DNA of 64,000 nucleotides from Mucilaginibacter cryoferens (GTDB lineage Bacteria > Bacteroidota > Bacteroidia > Sphingobacteriales > Sphingobacteriaceae), in contig NZ_JACHCR010000010.1 in NCBI RefSeq assembly GCF_014205845.1, positions 81,961 through 145,960 of the forward strand, in the 5' to 3' direction. Position 1 is the first letter of the stretch, and the number at the start of each line of letters is the position of its first letter. The position numbers were made by a program, and so were the translations under genes. The notes under the pieces were generated by a model. The model was not told the origin of the DNA and ran no database searches. It saw only the letters and a list, made by a program, of their open reading frames with translations. Shown here one piece after another: positions 18,249-27,281 of this stretch.

Positions 18249-20622
18249 ATTATCAACCATAGAAGTGGAGGAATTATCTTCCGAATTACTGCAAAAGATG
18301 CATGCCTACTGGCGCGCGGCAAATTACCTCTCGGTAGGGCAATTATATTTGCGGCATAACCCTTTACTAAAAGAGCCATTGAAGCTGGAGCATGTAAAAA
18401 ATATGCTGCTCGGGCATTGGGGCACCACACCGGGGCAAAACTTTATTTATACACACTTAAACCGGATCATCAACAAATACGATCTTAACATGATCTATGT
18501 TTCTGGTCCGGGGCATGGCGGCCCTGCCGTGGTTGCAGGTACTTACCTGGAAGGTACATACACCGAAGTTTATCCTAATATTACCCAGGATGAAGATGGC
18601 TTGCGGAAATTGTTCACCCAGTTTTCTTATCCCGGTGGTATCCCCAGTCATGCATCACCACAAACACCAGGGTCGATACATGAAGGCGGCGAGTTGGGAT
18701 ATTCTCTGAGCCATTCGTTTGGCGCTGTGTTTGATAATCCCGATTTGATAGTAGCCTGCGTAGTGGGTGATGGCGAGGCCGAAACCGGTCCGCTGGCAAC
18801 CGCCTGGCATTCCAATAAATTCCTTAATCCGTTAACAGACGGCACGGTTTTACCTATCCTGCATTTAAACGGTTACAAGATCTCTAACCCAACGGTGTTG
18901 GCCCGCATCACCCATGAGGAGTTGGAGCAATTATTTCGTGGTTATGGCTGGAACCCCATATTTGTGGAGGGCAACGAACCAAAGCAGATGCACAAAGATA
19001 TGGCTGCGGCGCTTGACTATGCGGTTGATCGTATTAAACAGGTAAAATATGATGCCGAACATCCAAACGGTGAACGCCCGTGCTGGCCAATGATCATACT
19101 CCGGTCGCCCAAGGGATGGACCGGCCCAAAAGAGGTGGATGGATATAAAATTGAAGGCAACTTTAGGGCGCACCAGATTCCGCTGGCAGTTTCAGCCTCG
19201 GCACCGCCAGCACATTTGCAAATGCTGGAAGATTGGATGAAAAGCTATCGCCCCGAAGAGTTATTTGATGAACAAGGTAAGCTGATTGCTGAACTGGCCG
19301 AACTGGCACCGAAAGGTGACCGCAGGATGGGGGCCAACCCACATACCAATGGCGGCAATTTGTTGAGAGACCTGCGCCTGCCCGATTTTAGGGACTATGC
19401 CACTGTGGTTGCAAGTCCCGGTGCAGATGGCGAAGGAGATACTTATGTAAGCGGCCGTTTCTTACGGGATGTGATCAAAGAAAACCAGAAAGAGCGCAAT
19501 TTTAGGATCTTTGGCCCGGATGAAACAGTATCCAACAGGTTAGATGCCGTATTTGAGACAACTAACCGCCAATGGGATGCACCGGTAGAATTGCACGACG
19601 AATTTCTGGCAGCGGAAGGCAGTGTGATGGAAATGCTGAGCGAGCACCAGTGCGAAGGCTGGCTGGAGGGCTACCTGCTTACAGGTAGGCATGGCTTATT
19701 TAACTGTTATGAAGCCTTTATTCACATCGTAGATTCGATGTTTAACCAGCATGCCAAATGGCTTAAGGCCAGTTTAGAACTGCCGTGGCGCAGGAGGATT
19801 GCATCACTAAATATATTGCTAACCTCAACGGTTTGGAGGCAGGATCATAACGGCTTTACCCACCAGGACCCCGGCTTTCTGGATCATGTGGTAAATAAAA
19901 AAGCCACCATTGTGCGGGTTTATTTACCACCCGATGCCAATTGTTTATTATCGGTTATGGATCATTGTCTGCGCAGCTATCATTATGTAAATGTGATTGT
20001 AGCAGGTAAACACCCTGCGCCCCAATGGCTTAATATGGAGCAGGCGGTAGAACACTGTACCCGCGGTATAGGCATCTGGAATTTTGCGAGTAACGATCAG
20101 GAAGCCGAACCGGACGTTGTAATGGCTTGTAGTGGCGATGTGCCAACTTTAGAGACGCTTGCAGCAGTATCTATTTTACGCGAACATTTACCCGAGCTAA
20201 AGATCAGAGTAGTTAACGTGGTAGATCTGTTTAAGCTGCAAAAAAGTACAGAGCATACGCACGGATTGACCGACAAAGATTATGATGCTTTATTTACAAC
20301 CAATAAGCCTGTTGTATTTGCGTTTCATGGCTACCCATGGCTGGTGCATCGCCTTACCTATAACCGTGCAAATAATGTGAATATGCATGTGCGGGGCTAT
20401 AAAGAGGAGGGAACCATCACTACTTCGTTTGATATGACGGTGCTGAATGAGATGGATAGGTTTCATCTGGTCATCGATGTGATTGACCGCCTGCCCCAAA
20501 CTGGCAGCAAGGGCGTTTACTTAAAACAGTTATTGCTGGATAAGTTAATAGCGCACAAACATTATATCAATATTAATGGCAAGGATATGCCCGAAATACT
20601 CAATTGGAAATGGAAAGCATAA
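18238..20622 (+). CDS. xfp: Phosphoketolase (xylulose-5-phosphate/fructose-6-phosphate)
   Basis: Thiamine-diphosphate enzyme that splits xylulose 5-phosphate or fructose 6-phosphate to acetyl phosphate plus an aldose phosphate. The start at 18238 gives 794 residues, the normal family length; an upstream in-frame start at 18199 would lie deep in ackA. Motifs include [24 protein letters not shown], the ThDP motif [16 protein letters not shown] and HQDPGFLDH. The 11-base overlap with ackA implies translational coupling. The FNR-type box upstream of ackA probably drives both genes. Confidence 0.96.
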   Translation: MKTKLSTIEVEELSSELLQKMHAYWRAANYLSVGQLYLRHNPLLKEPLKLEHVKNMLLGHWGTTPGQNFIYTHLNRIINKYDLNMIYVSGPGHGGPAVVAGTYLEGTYTEVYPNITQDEDGLRKLFTQFSYPGGIPSHASPQTPGSIHEGGELGYSLSHSFGAVFDNPDLIVACVVGDGEAETGPLATAWHSNKFLNPLTDGTVLPILHLNGYKISNPTVLARITHEELEQLFRGYGWNPIFVEGNEPKQMHKDMAAALDYAVDRIKQVKYDAEHPNGERPCWPMIILRSPKGWTGPKEVDGYKIEGNFRAHQIPLAVSASAPPAHLQMLEDWMKSYRPEELFDEQGKLIAELAELAPKGDRRMGANPHTNGGNLLRDLRLPDFRDYATVVASPGADGEGDTYVSGRFLRDVIKENQKERNFRIFGPDETVSNRLDAVFETTNRQWDAPVELHDEFLAAEGSVMEMLSEHQCEGWLEGYLLTGRHGLFNCYEAFIHIVDSMFNQHAKWLKASLELPWRRRIASLNILLTSTVWRQDHNGFTHQDPGFLDHVVNKKATIVRVYLPPDANCLLSVMDHCLRSYHYVNVIVAGKHPAPQWLNMEQAVEHCTRGIGIWNFASNDQEAEPDVVMACSGDVPTLETLAAVSILREHLPELKIRVVNVVDLFKLQKSTEHTHGLTDKDYDALFTTNKPVVFAFHGYPWLVHRLTYNRANNVNMHVRGYKEEGTITTSFDMTVLNEMDRFHLVIDVIDRLPQTGSKGVYLKQLLLDKLIAHKHYININGKDMPEILNWKWKA

Positions 20623-21023
20623 TTAACGACAGCTGCCCGCGGCTAAAACCGCATCCTTATTACCGGTATTATAGGGTTAATAAAAACGATACGGCTTTAC
20701 ATGCTTTTTCGGCAAATGATTTTCGGCCCAGACCTACTGTTCTAACCACAATTTGCGATTATTCACTGCTACCCGGTTGGCAAGGTTACTACCAATATGC
20801 AGATATAGGCCAGGCTATGGAAAAGGCGAAATCAGGAGCATTGAACCACATTGAACAGCTGATAACCGGGGGAGAGGCAAGCCTGCCCGAACTTTTACAG
20901 TATCGGATGGATCATTACGAAGATTTGCAGATCAACCTGGTATACAGTAATATTCAGTTGGTAGAAGCGTCTACTATCAGCAACACCCAATTTACCTGGC
21001 ACCCTTATCGGATACATAACTAG
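20604..21023 (+). CDS. Protein of unknown function coupled to phosphoketolase
   Basis: A 139-residue soluble protein with no recognised motif. It has aromatic-rich segments (HPYYRYYRV near the N-terminus, [13 protein letters not shown] in the middle) and a helical second half. The first ATG overlaps the xfp end by 19 bases; an ATG at 20610 is also possible. Position and overlap suggest the same transcript as ackA and xfp. It ends seven bases before the convergent AraC-type gene. Confidence 0.7.
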   Translation: MEMESIINDSCPRLKPHPYYRYYRVNKNDTALHAFSANDFRPRPTVLTTICDYSLLPGWQGYYQYADIGQAMEKAKSGALNHIEQLITGGEASLPELLQYRMDHYEDLQINLVYSNIQLVEASTISNTQFTWHPYRIHN

Positions 21024-21029
21024 CCTAAC

Positions 21030-21953
21030 TTAATTGAAGGAATGCCTGAACTCCATTGGCGAGAGGCTGGTTTTGGTCTTGAAGAGTTTGCTGAAGGATT
21101 GCAAATGCTCAAATCCGAGTTCATAGGCTATTTCGCTTACAGACAGATTCGTTGTTGACAGCTTTTCCTTAGCCAGTTCAATTAGTTTGTTATGCAAATG
21201 CTGCTGGGTATTTTGACCGGTTAGGGATTTGAGCAGGCTGCTCAGGTAACCCGGTGAGATATTTAAGTTTTCGGCAATGTAAGTAACGCTGGGTAATCCT
21301 TTTTGAGCAAGCGCGCCACTGTTAAGGTAAGCGGTAAGCAAGTCTTCAAGCCTGATCAGCAATTCATGACTGGCTATCTTTCGGGTGATGAACTGGCGCT
21401 GGTAGAACCTTTCGGAATAGGTCAGCAACAGTTCCAATTGGGCAATGATCACGCTTTGGCTAAACCGGTCGATATTGGCATGATACTCCTGCTCTATATT
21501 TTGCGCGATGTTTGTAAGCATAGTTTCTTCCTTGTCAGATAAGTACAGTGCCTCATAAACCGAGTAATTGAAGTATTCGTATTGCTTAATGGTTTTAGCG
21601 AGCGAGGTGTTCCACAAAAAATCCGGATGGATCAGAATTATCCAGCCTTCGGGCCGGTGCATTACCTTGCCCTTTTCGATTTCCATACCAAAGACCTGGC
21701 CGGGTGACATAAAGAAAAGTACACCTTCATCAAAATCGCTGGCCTGCTGGCCATATTTAAATTTGGCGTGCTTCATCCTTTTCAGTGAGATCGAATAAAA
21801 ATCATAAGTTAAGCTGAATGAGTTTTCTGCCAGAGGCCTGTTCAGGTCGTCCATATGCACCAGGCTGATCAGCGGGTGCGCCGGTTTTGGCAGGCCTGCG
21901 GCGCGATGATATTCGGTGATCGTATGGAAACGGAATAGCTGGTGGTTATTCAT
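21030..21953 (-). CDS. AraC-family transcriptional regulator
   Basis: A 307-residue regulator. The N-terminal part (to about 190) is a cupin-like sensing domain with FMSPGQVFG. The C-terminal part has two AraC-type helix-turn-helix units: YIAENLNISPGYLSSLLKSLTG and SVSEIAYELGFEHLQSFSKLFK, the second being the diagnostic AraC signature. It lies 12 bp after the NmrA-like gene and is the last gene of a three-gene minus-strand operon with two NAD(P)-binding proteins, whose expression it may control. Confidence 0.9.
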   Translation of the reverse strand: MNNHQLFRFHTITEYHRAAGLPKPAHPLISLVHMDDLNRPLAENSFSLTYDFYSISLKRMKHAKFKYGQQASDFDEGVLFFMSPGQVFGMEIEKGKVMHRPEGWIILIHPDFLWNTSLAKTIKQYEYFNYSVYEALYLSDKEETMLTNIAQNIEQEYHANIDRFSQSVIIAQLELLLTYSERFYQRQFITRKIASHELLIRLEDLLTAYLNSGALAQKGLPSVTYIAENLNISPGYLSSLLKSLTGQNTQQHLHNKLIELAKEKLSTTNLSVSEIAYELGFEHLQSFSKLFKTKTSLSPMEFRHSFN

Positions 21954-21965
21954 AACACAAGATAC

Positions 21966-22892
21966 TTATTTTTGATGATAGACTGCTGCAAACTCCTTCG
22001 CGAAATCAGACAGTTTAACCTTGCCCATTTTGGGCTGGCTCCTATGAAAGTTCTCCAGTGTTTTGCCGCTATGCATCGCTGCCTGCATTTCCACTAAAGT
22101 CTCCGCCAGTTTTTCCGGTAACTTAGCCATTTTTAACCCCTGAAGCATTTCCTTGTCCGAAAGCAATACCCATTTCAGCCAGGGTTTTCCTACTGCGCCA
22201 CCAATGATCTTTGCAGCTTCGTTGCAGGTCATTTCCTGGCTGCCCACATATCGGATGGTTTTCTCTTTGGGCATCAATAGCAGTTCCTCGGCTACCGCAT
22301 CAGCGATGTCTTTCGGCGATACGAAAACAATGCGGTCATCTCCGCCATAGTTCCCCATCAGCAGGCCGTTCTTACCGGTCAGCAAAGCCCAGAGGCCGGA
22401 GTAGCGCAGGGTGAGGAATTTGCCGATGAGGCCCTTGCCTTTGATCAGGTTCATTGACTGGTAAAAATTGGTGTAAAACGAACCGGGCCGCATGATAGTA
22501 ATGGAAGCGTCGAGGTCATTAAATATGTGTTCTACGTTTTCGCCTTTGACCAGGTCTGCTGCCCAGCCGCTCATCAATACAATGCGTTGAGTTTTTGCTT
22601 TTTTCAGCGCCTGGGCATAATTTTCGGCCATACGGCGTAAATAATCACCCAGGTCGGGCTCCGTAAAACTCAACGGGATCATGGCATAAACCGCGTCTGC
22701 GCCTTTAAAAGTATTGGCCAGAAAAGCGACATCCGCGATCGAGCCAATGGCCGGTGTGGCTCCTAAAGCTTCTATAGTTATTTGTTTTTTAGGATCACTA
22801 CTAACCACGGTTACAGTATGGCCCTGGGCGATTAATATTTTCGTCAGCGGCTGGCTGATATTCCCTAAGGAACCTGTTACAATAATGTTCAT
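21966..22892 (-). CDS. NmrA-like NAD(P)-binding oxidoreductase/regulator
   Basis: Atypical short-chain dehydrogenase-fold protein. The preferred ATG at 22892 gives MNIIVTGSLGNISQPLTK, with the Rossmann glycine motif TGSLGNIS at the very N-terminus as the family requires, and 308 residues; an upstream ATG at 22931 would overlap the previous gene. No catalytic YxxxK is evident, as in NmrA/QOR2-like proteins that sense NADP(H) or reduce quinones. It lies four bases after the epimerase gene and before the AraC gene. Confidence 0.85.
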   Translation of the reverse strand: MNIIVTGSLGNISQPLTKILIAQGHTVTVVSSDPKKQITIEALGATPAIGSIADVAFLANTFKGADAVYAMIPLSFTEPDLGDYLRRMAENYAQALKKAKTQRIVLMSGWAADLVKGENVEHIFNDLDASITIMRPGSFYTNFYQSMNLIKGKGLIGKFLTLRYSGLWALLTGKNGLLMGNYGGDDRIVFVSPKDIADAVAEELLLMPKEKTIRYVGSQEMTCNEAAKIIGGAVGKPWLKWVLLSDKEMLQGLKMAKLPEKLAETLVEMQAAMHSGKTLENFHRSQPKMGKVKLSDFAKEFAAVYHQK

Positions 22893-22896
22893 ATCT

Positions 22897-23787
22897 TTAT
22901 TTAGTGTAAACGCCGTTTTCAATATCGGCAAGCAAGGTTGAATGCGATGGGTGCCAGTTCAAATGTTCCTGCGTCCAGCTGCTTGATGCCGGGCAATCTA
23001 TAGCGGCCATGTGCGAAAACCAGCCAAAATGTTCAGCGGCTGTTTCTGGGGTTATCGATTTTACCGGGATATTTAGTTGTTTACTTATGGCTTCGGCAAT
23101 AGACCTAACCGTGATGGCTTCTTCGGCAGAAGCATGATAATGAGCTCCTGGTGCAGCACTTTCCAAAGCCAGCCGGAATAAATGCGCTGCATCTAACCGA
23201 TGTACGGCATTCCAGTGATTTTGTCCTTCGCCAATATAAGCAGATACTCCTTTTTCTTTGGCGATATTGACAAGTATGGGTATGAAGCCATGTTTATCCT
23301 CATCGCCATGTACCGATGGCGACAAACGAATGGCTGCCGAACGTACACCAAGCGCGGCTACAGCATCTGCTGCCCGCTCGGAAGCACGGGGCCACGCGGG
23401 GTTGAACGACGGGATGATATCTTCGGTGGCCAGTTTTCCAGGGCTGACCAAAGCTGTTCCCGAGGTAACAATAAAGGGACGATCAGAACCTACCAGTACC
23501 TGGCCGATGGTTTCGATAGCGACTTTATCTACCTGGCAAACTTCGGCGAAGCGGGTGAAATCATGGATGAAACCGGCGTGGATCACACCGTCTGCAGACG
23601 CCGCGCCGCTACGCAAACTGTCCAGATCTTCCAGATCACCCCGGTGAACTTCTGCACCCGCATCGGTCAGCTTTTGTGCTGATGCGTCTGAACGGGCCAG
23701 TCCGAGTACCTGGTGGCCGGCATTTATTAATTCCTGCACAATGGCAGTACCAATGAAGCCTGTGGCTCCGGTAACAAATACGCGCAT
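22897..23787 (-). CDS. NAD-dependent epimerase/dehydratase family protein (extended SDR)
   Basis: A 296-residue Rossmann-fold protein beginning MRVFVTGATGFIGTAIV, with the GATGFIG NAD-binding motif. The segment around residues 40-80 (DLEDLDSLRSGAASADGVIHAGF) matches SDRs of the YwnB/NAD(P)H-binding type in Bacteroidota. It is the first gene of an operon with the NmrA-like and AraC genes. A -7-like CATCTTTG (23809-23816, minus strand) lies about 25 bp before the start. The substrate is unknown. Confidence 0.88.
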   Translation of the reverse strand: MRVFVTGATGFIGTAIVQELINAGHQVLGLARSDASAQKLTDAGAEVHRGDLEDLDSLRSGAASADGVIHAGFIHDFTRFAEVCQVDKVAIETIGQVLVGSDRPFIVTSGTALVSPGKLATEDIIPSFNPAWPRASERAADAVAALGVRSAAIRLSPSVHGDEDKHGFIPILVNIAKEKGVSAYIGEGQNHWNAVHRLDAAHLFRLALESAAPGAHYHASAEEAITVRSIAEAISKQLNIPVKSITPETAAEHFGWFSHMAAIDCPASSSWTQEHLNWHPSHSTLLADIENGVYTK

Positions 23788-24074
23788 AATTGATTTATTT
23801 TGTTTCTACAAAGATGGGGTGCTTTGGTCGGCAGGATTTATCCAAATCTGCGTTTGATTTAGCCAAAACCGCAAAAAAACATACAAACCTCCAGAGTCGG
23901 TGTTTATCTAGCGGCGACTTTTTTAATTGTATTTTACTATCAAACAAAATTGTCCATTACTAACTAACAATTTTGTACTTTGTATTCAATGGGGAATTAT
24001 GATACTTCAATTTGCTCTTAATCAGGTTATCGAAACACAAAAGCAAAAGAGCATTAAGGGAGTAATTAATAAAA

Positions 24075-24105
24075 AAAACCTCTAAATCTTTGATTTAGAG
24101 GTTTT
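24075..24105 (-). terminator. Strong minus-strand terminator next to a tRNA-end relic
   Basis: AAAACCTCTAAATC (24075-24088) pairs perfectly over 14 bp with GATTTAGAGGTTTT (24092-24105) across a three-base loop. Read on the minus strand it is followed by a run of at least seven U, a textbook Rho-independent terminator. No minus-strand gene ends just before it except the tRNA-like relic at 24131. It resembles the terminator at 27183-27215. Confidence 0.75.
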
Positions 24106-24127
24106 AGTGTGGGTGTATTGTCTGCTT

Positions 24128-24162
24128 TGTGCGCCCTAATGGGTGCTTCTCGAACCATTTTA
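24128..24162 (-). pseudogene. Degenerate relic of a tRNA 3' end
   Basis: TTGTGCGCCC followed by TGGG and CTCGAACCA, with a five-base insertion between the last two, matches the acceptor and T-arm of the tRNA-Met fragment at 27240-27281 in the same orientation and also lies beside a minus-strand terminator of similar sequence. It cannot fold as a tRNA. It may be an older attachment-site scar, or a decayed tandem tRNA copy. The wider gap 23788-24346 contains no other clear gene; a 43-codon frame (24162-24293) is covered by the repeat entry. Confidence 0.4.
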
Positions 24163-24205
24163 TGAAAGATTTGAAGGCATTATTCTTATTATCAATTCAA
24201 TATGA

Positions 24206-24346
24206 AATATTGGAAATTCAGGAGCTACTAACCACAACATTCCTGGATAGCGAACGGGTAGTTCTGCAACACTTTGACATATCAATTCATTGAGTAATAA
24301 TTGACATTTCTAAAGTAATAACACAAATCGGTGCTCTACATCGCAC
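24206..24346 (+). repeat. Diverged direct repeat, left copy
   Basis: About 140 bp that aligns by eye, at roughly two thirds identity, with 26342-26484 in the same orientation. The two copies flank the SDR, Crp-like regulator and monooxygenase cassette. A 43-codon frame starting at 24162 runs through this copy and ends at 24293; its LEIQELLTTTF...VVLQHFD is matched by LDIQEALTTSF...LVL, stop, HFD in the right copy, so the repeat may derive from a coding sequence. Confidence 0.5.
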
Positions 24347-25099
24347 TTATAGGTCCCGGAGACCGCCATCCAGCAATAGCTCGGTACCAAGCATAAAGGC
24401 AGAGTCGTCCGAAGCCAGGTAAAGAGCGGCGGCGGCCAATTCCTCTGGCATAGCTACGCGTTTAACCGGCGTGAAATTTCCCATAGCTTCTTTCATTGCT
24501 TTGGCCTCTTCTGCGTTGCCAGTGACCGAAGCAAATACCGGTGTATCGACAGGCCCAGGCGTTAAAGCGTTGACCCGTATTTTCCGGTCCAGCAAATCGG
24601 CAGAAAAACTTCGGGCAAGTGAACGAACGGCAGCCTTGGTTGCTGAATAAGCCGCATGGTTAGGAATGCCCTTACCGTTGACTGTTGAAGAAATCAGTAC
24701 CACCGACGCGCCGTCTTTTAATACCGGAAGGGCTCTTTGTACCGAAAAGAAAGCGCCTTTGAAATTAATATCGCTGACCTGGTCAAATTGTTCCTCGGTA
24801 AAATCCGCAAGTGGCGCTAAGACATAAACCCCGGCATTAACGATCAGGGTATCTATCTTACCCAGATGGTCTGCAACTGTTTGATAGATTCGGGTCAGGT
24901 CATCAATTTTGGAAACGTCGCCCTGGATGCCCAGACCGTTAGGTCCGATCTCGGCAATAGCCTGATCGATAGTTTTTTGGTTGCGGCCGGTAATAGCAAC
25001 TTTGGCACCTTCCTGTGCAAAACGTTTGGCTATGGCTAAACCAATGCCGCTGCTACCCCCAGTAATAACGGCTACTTTATTGTTCAATTTTTGTGACAT
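24347..25099 (-). CDS. Short-chain dehydrogenase/reductase (classical SDR)
   Basis: A 250-residue NAD(P)-dependent oxidoreductase of unknown substrate. It has the cofactor motif TGGSSGIG near residue 15, NAG near 90, catalytic Ser in VLISSTVNG near 137 and the YSATK motif (Tyr/Lys pair) near 151-155. The C-terminal GTELLLDGG is typical. Its promoter region carries the palindrome GTGAACTAGTTCAC 80 bp before the start, so it is likely controlled by the adjacent Crp-like regulator. Confidence 0.93.
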   Translation of the reverse strand: MSQKLNNKVAVITGGSSGIGLAIAKRFAQEGAKVAITGRNQKTIDQAIAEIGPNGLGIQGDVSKIDDLTRIYQTVADHLGKIDTLIVNAGVYVLAPLADFTEEQFDQVSDINFKGAFFSVQRALPVLKDGASVVLISSTVNGKGIPNHAAYSATKAAVRSLARSFSADLLDRKIRVNALTPGPVDTPVFASVTGNAEEAKAMKEAMGNFTPVKRVAMPEELAAAALYLASDDSAFMLGTELLLDGGLRDL

Positions 25100-25172
25100 A
25101 ATATTAAATTTTAGACCACAAAGTTGGGGGCAATCGTACTTGCAGAACGATGAACTATCTTAAGAAAAACGC

Positions 25173-25186
25173 GTGAACTAGTTCAC
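25173..25186. promoter_or_regulatory. Operator palindrome GTGAACTAGTTCAC
   Basis: A perfect 14-bp palindrome overlapping the stop codon of the Crp-like regulator and centred 80 bp before the SDR start. A near-identical copy, GTGAACCAGTTCAC, is at 25816-25829, and both are followed by a T run. A -7-like CAACTTTG (25119-25126, minus strand) lies between this copy and the SDR. Confidence 0.6.
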
Positions 25187-25770
25187 TTTTTTCGCACCTT
25201 GTCGTTACGGATCTTTGACAGGAACTCGCGGGTCATATTAAGATAAGAGGCGAGTGCGTATTGCGGCAGGCGCTGCACCACCACCGGGTATTTGGCAACA
25301 AATTCGTTATACCGTTCTTCGGCGCTTTGTGTCAAATTAGATACGATGCGCCGCGCCAGGTAAGCCGCCGAATGCTCGGCCATCACCCGGAACAGCGTCG
25401 CCAATTCCCAATTGGCATTTTTGAGTTGCTGCTCGGTCTGGTGATCGATCTGGAGAATAACACTATTTTCCAGGGCTTCCACAAACTGCGTGGCCGGTGT
25501 CTGGTGAATATAACTGTTATAGTCTGAAAGCCACCAGTCCTCTACTGCAAATTGTATCGTATGTTCGTTTCCTTTATCATCTATCACATAAGAATGAAAA
25601 GCGCCTTTCAATACGTAAATTCGGTATTTAGCGACAAAGCCGGGCTGGATGAGCAATTGTTTTCTTTTGACCTTCACCACCTGGAATGCAGTGGTTAGCC
25701 GCTCCATATTTTCGGACGAAAGACGGGTCTTATGATTTACATTTTCGATAAAGGGCGAAAGGTCTTCCAT
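25183..25770 (-). CDS. Crp/Fnr-family transcriptional regulator
   Basis: A 195-residue protein with a cyclic-nucleotide-binding-like N-terminal fold (about 20-120; VLKGAFHSYVIDDKG) and a C-terminal helix-turn-helix ending YALASYLNMTREFLSKIRN. It is the short Bacteroidota form common next to oxidoreductase genes. Its ligand is unknown. It sits between two copies of GTGAAC(T/C)AGTTCAC, one upstream of itself and of the monooxygenase and one upstream of the SDR. I infer that it binds them and controls the cassette. Confidence 0.88.
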   Translation of the reverse strand: MEDLSPFIENVNHKTRLSSENMERLTTAFQVVKVKRKQLLIQPGFVAKYRIYVLKGAFHSYVIDDKGNEHTIQFAVEDWWLSDYNSYIHQTPATQFVEALENSVILQIDHQTEQQLKNANWELATLFRVMAEHSAAYLARRIVSNLTQSAEERYNEFVAKYPVVVQRLPQYALASYLNMTREFLSKIRNDKVRKK

Positions 25771-25815
25771 AGCGTTAAATTACAAATTAACGCATTTTTT
25801 TGGAATGCATTTTTT

Positions 25816-25829
25816 GTGAACCAGTTCAC
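25816..25829. promoter_or_regulatory. Operator palindrome GTGAACCAGTTCAC in a divergent promoter
   Basis: Second copy of the palindrome at 25173, with one changed base in the middle. It lies in the divergent gap between the Crp-like regulator (start 25770) and the monooxygenase (start 25923). A perfect -7 element TAGTTTTG at 25852-25859 is centred 33 bp from it on the plus strand, which puts the operator near -41, a usual class II activator position. Confidence 0.6.
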
Positions 25830-25922
25830 CTTTTTTGAGGGTTGGGGTGGGTAGTTTTGCTATCTGCCATTGGGGCTGATCCTGATTGGCGATTTTTTTA
25901 ACGCATTCAACAAATAAACATC

Positions 25923-26216
25923 ATGGAAAAATTTGCATTACTCGCACGCCTGGAAGCTAAACCCGGCAAAGAACAGGAAGTTGCTGATTTCATAAAAAGC
26001 GCTTTACCTTTGGCTCAAGCCGAAACAGAAACTGTGCGTTGGTACGCCCTTCAAATCGGACCATCTACTTTCGGTATTTTCGACACCTTTACGGATGAGG
26101 CCGGCCGCAACGCGCACCTGGGCGGCGAGATCGCCAAAGCACTGGTGGCCAAAGCACCTGAGTTGTTAGCTACCAGTCCGGTAATCGAAAAAGTAGACTT
26201 ACTGGCGATTAAATAA
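25923..26216 (+). CDS. Putative quinol/antibiotic biosynthesis monooxygenase (ABM domain)
   Basis: A 97-residue single-domain protein with the ABM fold pattern: the beta strand FALLARLEAKPGKEQEVADF, then RWYALQIGPSTFGIFDTFTDEAGRNAHLGG. YgiN-like members oxidise quinols or other electron-rich aromatics without a cofactor; the substrate here is unknown. It is divergent from the Crp-like regulator and downstream of a well-formed promoter and operator. Confidence 0.85.
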   Translation: MEKFALLARLEAKPGKEQEVADFIKSALPLAQAETETVRWYALQIGPSTFGIFDTFTDEAGRNAHLGGEIAKALVAKAPELLATSPVIEKVDLLAIK

Positions 26217-26341
26217 ATCCTGGCTATTGGGCGCAGACTTTAACCTGCCGGAGCAATTGATCGACGCTGATGGCTTACAGAGATAAAGTCATTGGTGCCG
26301 CAACGCTCCGGTAATCTTTAAGGTCATTAGCACCTGAGATG

Positions 26342-26484
26342 AGGATTGGATATTCAGGAGGCATTGACCACCTCGTTCAGAAATAGCAAACAGTTAGTGT
26401 TATAACACTTTGACCATGCTAACCTGATGATGGTTAATTGCGATTTTTCTAATTGCTAACACAATTCGGTGCCCAAAAGCGCAC
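26342..26484 (+). repeat. Diverged direct repeat, right copy
   Basis: Counterpart of 24206-24346. Shared blocks include ATTCAGGAG, ACCAC, AACACTTTGAC and ACACAA(A)TCGGTGC. The reading frame seen in the left copy is broken here by an in-frame TAA. The wider stretch 26217-26740 has no gene; it holds this repeat and the hairpin at 26612. Confidence 0.5.
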
Positions 26485-26611
26485 CTAACAGCCTGATCAA
26501 GCCTGCCGGAATATCCAGCTTACCCACCTGCGGTAACCCAATTGGGCTCGAACAAAAAACGGCTTCTATTTATTCAAAACGCAGCTTTCAAAATTGGCTA
26601 AAATCATAAAC

Positions 26612-26644
26612 GAGGCCGTATCATAAATCAAAAGATGCGGCCTC
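26612..26644. terminator. Stem-loop downstream of the transposase remnant
   Basis: GAGGCCGTATC (26612-26622) pairs with GATGCGGCCTC (26634-26644), 11 bp with one wobble pair and an 11-base loop. It lies about 100 bp downstream of the truncated transposase on the minus strand and could be its terminator or part of the IS end. No strong T run follows. Confidence 0.4.
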
Positions 26645-26740
26645 TGTGTTTTATAGCTAATAGACCGATGGAGGCATTTATTTGTTGATGGTTTTAGACA
26701 ATGGGCGTTTTTGTCGGAATCAAAGCTAAAAGAGGGCTTT

Positions 26741-26908
26741 TTAAGCCGTTTTTTTCCTTAAGTTTTGTGCGATTGCAAGTAATCTCCATTCTATTTCCAC
26801 TTTTTTCTCGCCCCTGAGCATAAACCTGCGAAAGCCGTGGTTTTGCTTGATATTACCAAATACCGGTTCTACATCAAAGCACCGCTTTTTCGGTGTTTGA
26901 TCACACCA
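26741..26908 (-). pseudogene. IS1182-type transposase, C-terminal remnant
   Basis: A minus-strand frame of 55 codons ending in a stop at 26741 reads DVEPVFGNIKQNHGF, then RRFMLRG and IEWRLLAIAQNLRK. These are the C-terminal hallmarks of IS1182-type DDE transposases. Nothing upstream continues the protein, so it is a fragment. The following stretch 26909-27182 shows no gene. Confidence 0.75.
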
Positions 26909-27182
26909 AATGACTGCAATATTTTCATCTTTTTAACAGTTTGAAATGAATAAATGATTAATTACATCCTGAAATCGTCATTTTTCAGGGCGCAGGAAAG
27001 GCGCAGGAATAAATACCTTTTTCAGTCTTTTGGGGTGCTTTTTAGTTTATTGTACTTAAATAACTGATATGTAATTATTTAACTATTAACTTCGCCCTGA
27101 AGTTAAAAACAAATTTCAGGTAGCCGGATTGGGGTTCCAAAGTGCGTATTCGTAAGGACTGAAAAGAATTGGAATAAAATAA

Positions 27183-27215
27183 AAAACCCTATAAATCAGC
27201 GATTTAGAGGGTTTT
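27183..27215 (-). terminator. Terminator of the truncated tRNA gene
   Basis: AAAACCCTATAAATC (27183-27197) pairs with GATTTAGAGGGTTTT (27201-27215) with one mismatch and a three-base loop; on the minus strand a U run follows. It lies 25 bp after the tRNA 3' end and belonged to that transcript. Confidence 0.7.
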
Positions 27216-27239
27216 CGAGGGGATTTAAAACCCGTTTTG

Positions 27240-27281
27240 TGCGCCCACCTGGGCTCGAACCAGGGACCAAAAGATTATGAG
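27240..27281 (-). pseudogene. 3' half of tRNA-Met(CAT): attachment site at the ICE left end
   Basis: Read on the minus strand this is an anticodon loop CTCATAA (anticodon CAT), a 3' anticodon-stem strand TCTTT, variable loop, perfect T-arm CCTGG-TTCGAGC-CCAGG, acceptor strand TGGGCGC and discriminator A. The bases before the loop (GACCA) do not pair with TCTTT and no D-arm follows, so homology stops at 27281-27282 inside the anticodon arm. Tyrosine recombinases typically cross over there. The host side, with the terminator, is to the left; the element is to the right. The 206 bp from 27282 to 27487 hold no gene. Confidence 0.75.

Noticed and set aside
27240..27281. Functional tRNA gene
   Set aside because: The 5' half and D-arm are missing and the anticodon stem cannot pair; only the 3' half is present.
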